NCBI RefSeq assembly: GCF_002723455.1
Contig: NZ_PDUS01000026.1
Span: 1 to 40,622, forward strand
From: Pseudoalteromonas sp. 3D05
GTDB lineage: Bacteria > Pseudomonadota > Gammaproteobacteria > Enterobacterales > Alteromonadaceae
Reading direction: 5' to 3'
DNA length: 40,622 nucleotides
Shown: one piece after another, positions 35,204-40,622 of the stretch
How positions within the stretch are numbered: position 1 is the stretch's first letter
Layout of the letters: each line of letters opens with the position of its first letter
Program-made: the position numbers and the translations under genes
The notes under the pieces: model-generated
Seen by the model: the letters and a program-made list of their open reading frames with translations, nothing else
What the model was told of the DNA's origin: nothing
Database searches by the model: none

Positions 35204-35465
35204 GTATACCCAAACCACCTCAAGACGTGAGTGTTAGTTGCAGTTAACAGTGATTTAGCAAGGCATTGATTGCAAGTTAGTTGTTCTATTGTAAAAATCG
35301 ATAACGCAGTATAAATCGCTTATAAACCAGCCGTTTGGGCATTTCACAAGTACTTATTCTTATGGTTGTTACTTTCTAAGAGGGTCTGCCATTGTGGCAA
35401 AGTAATGCCTCGATATTTAGCCACTGTGAAACGCTGAATTGTGTATCCTGATGTGGCTTTGGCAT
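35204..35465 (+). repeat. MITE-like repeat, copy A, with an internal insertion
   Basis: About 260 bases starting GTATACCCAAACCACCTCAA and ending GATGTGGCTTTGGCAT, so the ends are imperfect inverted repeats. The interior aligns with the reverse complement of 36742-36972: matching blocks include GATTTAG, TGATTGCAAGTTA, TTCTATTGT, CAGTATAAATCG and AACGCTGAATT. Copy A has roughly 34 extra bases near 35349-35382. It encodes no convincing protein. I have seen similar elements in Pseudoalteromonas genomes but cannot name the family from here. Confidence 0.75.
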
Positions 35466-35676
35466 AGACTACTTGGTCTGCCGTGCATTTAGCCATGGCA
35501 ATTTTGAATAGCTGATTAAAAATCATTTTAAAGCAAGTGCTTATGCGGCAAATCAAGATCAAGTTGGTTACAGGCGTCTATAACAATCATGGTATTTATC
35601 GAAAAACATTTCTTAAAAGCCAAAAGGTAAGTAGAATCGCCGCAAATTTAGCTTCACCATTTTCAAAAGGACAGTG

Positions 35677-36537
35677 ATGCTGCGCTCTATCCATCCATTT
35701 TTTATTGCGGTTATTTGTGTATTGCTGGCTATGGTCACTATTCAATCTGGCGCGTCAGTTGCAAAACAACTGTTTCCTTTGATTGGCCCTGAAGGCACCA
35801 CCGCCTTACGTTTAGGTTTTTCTGCTGCTATTTTATGCCTTGTCTTTAAACCTTGGAAAACGTTTCCTCCTTTAGGTCAGCGCGTACCTGTCATTGTCTA
35901 TGGTTTAAGCCTAGGAGGCATGAATATTTTGTTTTACTATGCCATTGAGCTTATCCCTCTTGGCATTGCTGTTGCCCTTGAGTTCACAGGCCCCTTGGCT
36001 GTGGCCTTATTATCTTCACGAAAAAAACGCGATTTATTTTGGGTTGCATGTGCAATAACTGGCATAGTTTTACTGCTTCCAGATATGAATGGTGAAGAAC
36101 GCTTAGACCCTTTAGGTGTAATTTTAGCCTTAGGTGCGGGTGCCTGCTGGGCCTTTTATATTTTGTTTGGCAAAAAAACCGGAAATCAGGGTTCAGGCGG
36201 AATGACGGTTGCATTGGGAATGAGCGTTGCTGCCATTGTGCTAGTGCCTTATGGCGCATTTCACCAAGGTTTAGCTTTACTGAGTTGGGAAGTTATTCCG
36301 CTTGGGTTTTTAGTAGCAATCATGTCAAGTGCACTCCCCTACACGCTAGAAATGGTTGCACTTCGCAATATGCCGGCACAAGGTTTTAGCATTATGATGA
36401 GTTTGGAGCCAGCTGTTGCTGCTTTAGCTGGTTTTATAATTCTTGCAGAACTGTTGAGTATGTGGCAGTGGCTCGCAATTTTGCTGGTAATTGTTGCTTC
36501 TATTGGTAGCTCTATGTCCAATTCAAAAAGTAACTAA
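35677..36537 (+). CDS. rhtA: EamA-family amino acid exporter, RhtA-like
   Basis: A 286-residue inner-membrane protein of the drug/metabolite transporter superfamily with ten predicted helices (two EamA repeats). It follows E. coli RhtA closely in recall: TIQSGASVAKQLFPLIGPEG, TALRLGF, YGLSLGGMNILFYYAIELIP, GIAVALEFTGPLAVAL and ALGAGACWAFYILFGK. RhtA exports threonine and homoserine by proton antiport, and the same role is likely here, though related EamA proteins export other amino acids. I use the ATG at 35677 because AGGA lies five bases before it. Two inverted repeat copies bracket the gene, so it may have moved as a unit. No regulator is nearby. Confidence 0.9.
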   Translation: MLRSIHPFFIAVICVLLAMVTIQSGASVAKQLFPLIGPEGTTALRLGFSAAILCLVFKPWKTFPPLGQRVPVIVYGLSLGGMNILFYYAIELIPLGIAVALEFTGPLAVALLSSRKKRDLFWVACAITGIVLLLPDMNGEERLDPLGVILALGAGACWAFYILFGKKTGNQGSGGMTVALGMSVAAIVLVPYGAFHQGLALLSWEVIPLGFLVAIMSSALPYTLEMVALRNMPAQGFSIMMSLEPAVAALAGFIILAELLSMWQWLAILLVIVASIGSSMSNSKSN

Positions 36538-36561
36538 TTTTTAGTTTAATGCAATATGATT

Positions 36562-36690
36562 TCAGTCAAATGCTTTATGCATTGCTTACTCTGCTTATTG
36601 AATGAGCTGCTCAGAATTGGTGTTACCTTTAAAAATAGTCACTCCAATACAGGCCGAAACATTACGATTCGGCTCTTTAATAGGCAACAG
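36562..36690 (-). pseudogene. GGDEF-domain relic (C-terminal piece)
   Basis: Read on the minus strand, this noncoding gap gives NVSACIGVTIFKGNTNSEQL followed by an in-frame stop, AE, a stop and AMHKA. This matches the end of a GGDEF domain, where SASIGVTLF, a leucine-rich helix and AD-x-AMYxAK occur in this order. Two stops and the absence of the active-site half show it is dead. It lies between rhtA and repeat copy B, and is not related in an obvious way to the four complete GGDEF genes of the window. Confidence 0.55.
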
Positions 36691-36741
36691 CTATGAACAC
36701 AACTTTCTCTATTAAGACGCTTGAAACAGCGAAGTAAAGGT

Positions 36742-36972
36742 GAATACCCAAGCCACCTCTATATACAGAATTCAGCGTTACACGGGTGCTTAATCTCAAG
36801 ACGTTACGTTGCAATAGTGGCAGTACCTGTGAAACGCTCAAATAGCTGATCTAAAAACGATTTATACTGTGTTATTGATTTTAACAATAGAACCAATATA
36901 ACTTGCAATCAGTGCCCTGCCTAAATCGCTTTTAGTTCCAACTGAAGCTAGTACCTTGCGGTAGTTTGGGTA
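36742..36972 (-). repeat. MITE-like repeat, copy B, inverted relative to copy A
   Basis: About 231 bases with ends GAATACCCAAGCCACCTC and GGTAGTTTGGGTA. It is the opposite orientation of copy A and has no insertion, so it is probably nearer to the original form. The stretch from the GGDEF relic to the kinase gene (36538-37011) contains only this element and the relic. Confidence 0.75.
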
Positions 36973-37011
36973 AGTTCATCGCATTTATCACATTAAATAG
37001 ACATGTGTCGT

Positions 37012-39033
37012 TTACGATTTGTTTGATGCTCGCTTTTCTATCACTCTTTTTACCGCTTCTTCTATTGCATGCAACTTAAATGGCTTTGATATAAACATAT
37101 CCATGCCAGCTTCCGTACATGCCAGTTTATCGGTTGCAGACGTATTGGCTGTTAAAGCTACAATGAGCGTGTCTTCAACAGTGCTGATATTTTGTTCTCT
37201 CAATATTTGAGTAGCTTCAAGGCCATCTAACACAGGCATCACGCAATCCATAAATATGAGGTCATACTTATGCTGTTTACATTTAAACACCGCATCTTGA
37301 CCATCAACGGCCATATCAGCTTTTATATTAAGTTTTTCTAATGATGCATCTAAAACGAGCCGATTGATTTGATTATCATCAACCACCAGCACAGATAAAC
37401 AACTGGTATCTATTGTGCCATCACTTGCTTGTAACGTCTCGTCCTGCCTTTTGCCTACCTTTAAGGGGATATGCAAAGAAAAAGTAGTGCCTTGGAGGTA
37501 AGTACTGTCCACAATAATGGAGCCACTCATGTATTCAACAAGCTCTTTGACTATCGCTAAACCTAGGCCACTGCCCCCTACGCTTTTTTGTCTATCTACT
37601 TCTTGCGTGAACGGAGAAAAAAGTGATTCTAGAAATGCTTCAGTCATTCCTCTTCCAGTGTCACTAACTTTGATATCAAGTGATAAATCGTTATTCGATT
37701 TCACTGCAATCACTGAAAATTCAACACAGCCAGCTTCGGTAAATTTAAGCGCATTACTTAATAAATTAGAAACAATTTGACTCAATCTCGTGTTATCGCA
37801 GTATGCCCAACAATCATCAGCAACATTAATATTGGTTTTAAATTCAACTTTTGCTGCCTTAAATAATGGGATGTATAAGGAGATCAAATCAACAAAAATA
37901 GTTTTTAATAGAAAATGATTAGGCTCGAGCTTTAATTCACCGTGATTTATTTTTGAAAAATCCATTACTTCATTAATGATATTCAATAGAATATCTGCAC
38001 TTCTTAGCGCTACTTTTAATTTTTCTACGCGACGGGTTTCATCTTTCTCGCCTAACAAAGTTGTCAGCATTCCAGTTATACCATTTAACGGTGTGCGAAG
38101 TTCATGGCTTATTTTAGCTAATAGCATACTTCGGTCTTCTAGCATCCTTTGCGCTAAAGCTTGTTTATTTTTTAACGCAAGTCTCAATTCAACTGACTCT
38201 GTAACCTCTTGAAGTGTCCCAAATAACCTAACACATTTGCCATCAACCATTTCAGCCTCGCCAAAGGATGATACCCAAATATGCTTGCCCTTCGCAGTCA
38301 ACAACTCAAGCTCTAAGTGCCATTTTTCACCCGATTTTATTGCTTTTTCAACGGCTTTGTTTATGTCCTCTTGGCTTTTTCCTGCTTTAAAGAACTCAGT
38401 CGTTGACTTAAGGTCTGGTTGAAATGACATAGGAACTTGATATATTCGTCTTACTTGATCACTGCACGTTACTTTTCTATTTAATAAATCCACCTCCCAC
38501 GTTCCAATATTAGCTACACTCTCAAGTTTGAGCAGTGTGTTGTTATTTTTTATTAACTGCTTGGATGCCATTCGCCTTGCAAACTCAGCCCCTAGCCACT
38601 GTGCAAATAGCTCGACGTAGTCGTAAGCTTGTTCTGTAAAAGGTTTGGATGCTTTAGATGCAGAAAAGTTAACTGTGCCATAGGTCTCTGCGCCCACCTT
38701 TATAGGTGCACCAATATACGACTCCAACTGAAAATTTATATAACAGGGATGGTTTGCAATTCGGCTGGTGGATGCTTGATGAAACGCCAGTGCACCGTCA
38801 GCCGCTAATGTGTGAAGGCAATAAGTTCCTGATAATTCAAAACTTGTGTTAACAGGCAATGAGTCATCGGGTGTGATTACATACTTAACGAGGTAAGATT
38901 CTTCGGCTATTTTACTCACAATCGCAATATCGAGATTGAATACTTCGAGCCCAAAACTCAATAAACTATAAATTTTTTCATCAAAACTTTGAGTTTGATC
39001 CGATACAATATCGTGAAATCTTCGTAGGAATTT
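37012..39033 (-). CDS. Soluble hybrid histidine kinase: GAF, PAS, HisKA, HATPase, receiver
   Basis: A 673-residue kinase without membrane segments. A GAF domain (about 10-155, YLVKYVITPDDSLPVN, SYIGAPIKVG) is followed by a PAS/PAC (about 165-285, IGTWEVDLLNRKVTCSD), HisKA (LAKISHELRTPLNG, His310), HATPase (GGSGLGLAIVKEL) and a receiver (VLVVDDNQINR, MDCVMPVLDG, acceptor Asp596). I prefer the TTG at 39033, which has GGAAGG six bases upstream, over a TTG ten codons earlier that lacks one. There is no Hpt domain or partner gene, so it is an orphan. It would sense an intracellular signal through GAF or PAS. Confidence 0.92.
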   Translation of the reverse strand, partial: KFLRRFHDIVSDQTQSFDEKIYSLLSFGLEVFNLDIAIVSKIAEESYLVKYVITPDDSLPVNTSFELSGTYCLHTLAADGALAFHQASTSRIANHPCYINFQLESYIGAPIKVGAETYGTVNFSASKASKPFTEQAYDYVELFAQWLGAEFARRMASKQLIKNNNTLLKLESVANIGTWEVDLLNRKVTCSDQVRRIYQVPMSFQPDLKSTTEFFKAGKSQEDINKAVEKAIKSGEKWHLELELLTAKGKHIWVSSFGEAEMVDGKCVRLFGTLQEVTESVELRLALKNKQALAQRMLEDRSMLLAKISHELRTPLNGITGMLTTLLGEKDETRRVEKLKVALRSADILLNIINEVMDFSKINHGELKLEPNHFLLKTIFVDLISLYIPLFKAAKVEFKTNINVADDCWAYCDNTRLSQIVSNLLSNALKFTEAGCVEFSVIAVKSNNDLSLDIKVSDTGRGMTEAFLESLFSPFTQEVDRQKSVGGSGLGLAIVKELVEYMSGSIIVDSTYLQGTTFSLHIPLKVGKRQDETLQASDGTIDTSCLSVLVVDDNQINRLVLDASLEKLNIKADMAVDGQDAVFKCKQHKYDLIFMDCVMPVLDGLEATQILREQNISTVEDTLIVALTANTSATDKLACTEAGMDMFISKPFKLHAIEEAVKRVIEKRASNKS

Positions 39034-39164
39034 CAACCGTTTCCTTCCTTGTTTACAAAACAAAATGAACCGTTTTTAACAATAAGATACCCTCTGTTAA
39101 AGGTCAATTAATCTTATGCTTTTATTGTACTTAACTGAGCTTTAAACACTCTTTACAAACTTTG

Positions 39165-39382
39165 GGGTCTGTTTATCTTTGCGGATTAAAATTTATTCAA
39201 GCCAGGGGCGTTTTAGTCGCGGCGCGAGGTTTGCAACCTAGTGGGCTAAGTAAAAACCAAGCAAAGCTTACGCGTCCTGCTCATGCCCCTTACCACCATC
39301 CATGTAAGCAACAAAAAGTAAATCGTCCCTAGGCAGAACCCCAAGGGCAGCGCCTGTATAGCATTGAAAGATAAACAGACCC
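39165..39382. repeat. MITE-like element with perfect 16-bp terminal inverted repeats
   Basis: GGGTCTGTTTATCTTT at 39165-39180 is repeated exactly in inverse at 39367-39382, bounding 218 bases. The interior is more GC-rich than its surroundings and codes for nothing convincing. No target duplication is clear. The 412-base gap 39064-39475 contains this element and otherwise only AT-rich sequence that probably holds the promoters of the flanking genes. It looks like a nonautonomous transposable element that depends on a transposase elsewhere. Confidence 0.75.
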
Positions 39383-39475
39383 TAGTACGTATAATAAGAA
39401 TGTCGAATTAGAAATATGTATCTTACTAGCAGATATGTATATACTAAATCCAATTGAAGTAAGAAAAATAAACCT

Positions 39476-40165
39476 ATGACAACTCAAAAAAAGAAAAGTA
39501 ATTTTTTCAGTAACCTTATTTTTAATATTATTTTACCTGCGGTTATCCTAAGTCGTTTTAGTACACCGGACACACTTGGTCCTGTCTGGGCGGTTGTTGT
39601 TGCACTCGCATTTCCGTTATTTTTTGGCTTATGGGAACTCAAGCAATCTGGGAAAGTTAATTTTTTCTCTATATTAGGGATTATAAGTGTCTTACTCACT
39701 GGGGGAATAAGTTTATTTGAACTTGACCCTAAGTACATCGCCATTAAGGAAGCGATGGTGCCAGCCATTATTGGCATCATCGTACTTATTAGCCAATACA
39801 CCCCCTACCCACTGATCAGAAAGTTATTAATTAACCCTGAACTGTTAGATATTGAAAAGCTTACTCAAGCCCTTGATGATCAAAATAATACAGCTGTTTT
39901 TGATAAAAAAATGCGGTTAGCGGGATTTATTGTTGCTAGTGCGTTCTTTTTATCAGCAACATTAAATTATTTTTTGGCTAAAGCCATTGTGGTTAGTATG
40001 CCTGGTACAACTGAGTACGCAGAAGAGTTAGGTCGCATGACATGGCTCAGTTACCCGGTCATTGTTGCCCCTACAATGGTGTTGTTGGTTGGTGCGATTA
40101 TCTTTACCTTTATGCAAATAGGTAAGCTGACAAAGCAACCTATTGATGACTTTATATTGCAATAA
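39476..40165 (+). CDS. VC0807-family membrane protein
   Basis: A 229-residue integral membrane protein with about six helices (roughly 15-32, 35-52, 60-75, 90-108, 145-170, 185-215), resembling the VC0807 family of uncharacterised proteins. The motifs NIILPAVILSRFSTP near the start and FFGLWELKQSGKVNFFSILG follow the family. Septation protein A-like functions have been suggested for relatives, but nothing here proves a role. It is monocistronic, downstream of the MITE-like element at 39165, and ends before a bidirectional hairpin. Confidence 0.75.
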   Translation: MTTQKKKSNFFSNLIFNIILPAVILSRFSTPDTLGPVWAVVVALAFPLFFGLWELKQSGKVNFFSILGIISVLLTGGISLFELDPKYIAIKEAMVPAIIGIIVLISQYTPYPLIRKLLINPELLDIEKLTQALDDQNNTAVFDKKMRLAGFIVASAFFLSATLNYFLAKAIVVSMPGTTEYAEELGRMTWLSYPVIVAPTMVLLVGAIIFTFMQIGKLTKQPIDDFILQ

Positions 40166-40214
40166 TATGTTCAATGTTAGTGAACCATTTGCATTGTTTA
40201 AAACAACATAAAAC

Positions 40215-40252
40215 AAGCGCGGCGCTTCAAATTTACTTCATTTACCGCGCTT
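40215..40252. terminator. Bidirectional hairpin between convergent genes
   Basis: AAGCGCGG and CCGCGCTT form a perfect 8-bp GC-rich stem with a 22-base loop, followed on the plus strand by ATTTTC. It lies between the VC0807-family gene and the minus-strand peptidase remnant, and could serve both directions. Confidence 0.5.
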
Positions 40253-40267
40253 ATTTTCATTAATACA

Positions 40268-40477
40268 CTATTGCGCTTGAGAAACTTCAACAGGTGTTTT
40301 ATCCGCTAACAAGTATTTATCAAGCCATTGTTCTTGCTCCCAAAGCACATGTAATAAGCTCTTGCGCGCTTTATAGCCATGTGCTTCGTATGGCAGCATA
40401 ACCAAGCGAGCTTCTTTACCTAATCCTTTGAGGGCAGCGTACATACGCTCACTTTGCATAGGGAAAGTGCCGTGAGA
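40268..40477 (-). pseudogene. S9 peptidase (prolyl oligopeptidase family), 3' remnant
   Basis: The minus strand encodes GTFPMQSERMYAALKGLGKE, then LVMLPYEAHGYKARKSLLHV and LLADKTPVEVSQAQ, the last 65-70 residues of an S9 peptidase including the catalytic-histidine loop (YEAHGY). Upstream an in-frame TAA and unrelated sequence replace the rest of the catalytic domain, so it cannot be active. The break lies near 40477. It is a tandem remnant directly downstream of another copy. Confidence 0.8.
40310..40372. repeat. 63-bp exact direct repeat, first copy
   Basis: Identical to 40560-40622 and in the same direction. Both copies lie in the coding end of S9 peptidase sequences. The second copy reaches the window end, so the true repeat may be longer. 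Confidence 0.9.
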
Positions 40478-40523
40478 TTAAGAGTGGGTCTTCTTGTGCT
40501 CACGGCCTCGATTAAAGTAATCG

Positions 40524-40622
40524 TTATTCACCCTTTACTTGTGTATCACTTTCATTTAGCAAGTATTTATCAAGCCATTGTTCTTGCTCCCAAAGCACAT
40601 GTAATAAGCTCTTGCGCGCTTT
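40524..40622 (-). CDS. S9 peptidase, 3' end of a gene running off the window
   Basis: The last 32 codons and stop of a minus-strand S9-family peptidase. It shares KARKSLLHVLWEQEQWLDKY with the remnant at 40268 but ends differently, in NESDTQVKGE. The window cuts it, so its integrity is unknown. It is probably the intact copy from which or beside which the remnant arose. Confidence 0.65.
   Translation of the reverse strand, partial: KARKSLLHVLWEQEQWLDKYLLNESDTQVKGE
40560..40622. repeat. 63-bp exact direct repeat, second copy
   Basis: Identical to 40310-40372, reaching the last base of the window. Long repeats at a sequence end can also mark an assembly break. Confidence 0.9.

Noticed and set aside
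35344..35562. Minus-strand 72-codon reading frame
   Set aside because: It lies mainly inside MITE copy A and has no recognisable domain, so it is treated as repeat sequence.
35204..36972. Pair of repeats as a CRISPR array
   Set aside because: Only two long, inverted, diverged copies exist. There are no short regular repeats, spacers or cas genes.

Overview
The window looks like chromosome from a marine gammaproteobacterium of the Alteromonadales, most likely Pseudoalteromonas or a close relative. This is inferred from the AT-rich composition, the density of chemoreceptors and c-di-GMP genes, gene families typical of the group (DUF6436, DUF3429, VC0807-family, DM13) and short interspersed repeats of a type I associate with that genus. 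No rRNA, tRNA, CRISPR array, phage or complete insertion sequence was seen.

Layout. 1-2.4 kb: a decayed LuxR-type regulator, then a two-gene module of an RsbQ-like alpha/beta hydrolase and a PAS-GGDEF diguanylate cyclase. 2.4-5.9 kb (minus strand): two small membrane proteins, a DUF6436 thioredoxin-like protein overlapping a chemoreceptor with a histidine-rich six-helix membrane sensor, and an isochorismatase-like hydrolase. 6.0-13.4 kb: a 1516-residue propeller-PAS-GGDEF-EAL protein convergent with a 925-residue hybrid histidine kinase. 13.4-17.6 kb: a cation diffusion facilitator with an altered metal site, a GAF-GGDEF cyclase and a QmcA/NfeD pair. 17.8-23.1 kb: a tightly coupled five-gene operon of one ABC ATPase, three different periplasmic adaptors and one MacB-type permease. 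23.2-29.6 kb: a GNAT acetyltransferase, a chemoreceptor, a periplasmic binding-like protein, a DM13 protein, a GFA protein and the ahpC-ahpF peroxide defence pair. 29.8-33.4 kb: small membrane proteins, a membrane GGDEF cyclase, and a BMT5-like methyltransferase with a zinc-finger-like tail coupled to a Gfo/Idh/MocA oxidoreductase. 33.5-39.1 kb: a third chemoreceptor, an rhtA-like exporter bracketed by two inverted copies of a MITE-like repeat, a GGDEF relic and a second hybrid kinase. 39.1-40.6 kb: a second MITE-like element with perfect 16-bp ends, a VC0807-family protein, and a truncated S9 peptidase 3' end beside the 3' end of another copy that runs off the window.

The main theme is environmental sensing. 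There are four diguanylate cyclase or GGDEF-EAL genes plus one relic, three chemoreceptors and two orphan hybrid kinases, mostly with different input domains, scattered among transport and redox genes. The most unusual system is the ABC operon with three paralogous adaptors and no outer-membrane channel. The RsbQ-cyclase module, the methyltransferase with a eukaryotic-style finger and the repeat-bracketed exporter also deserve attention.
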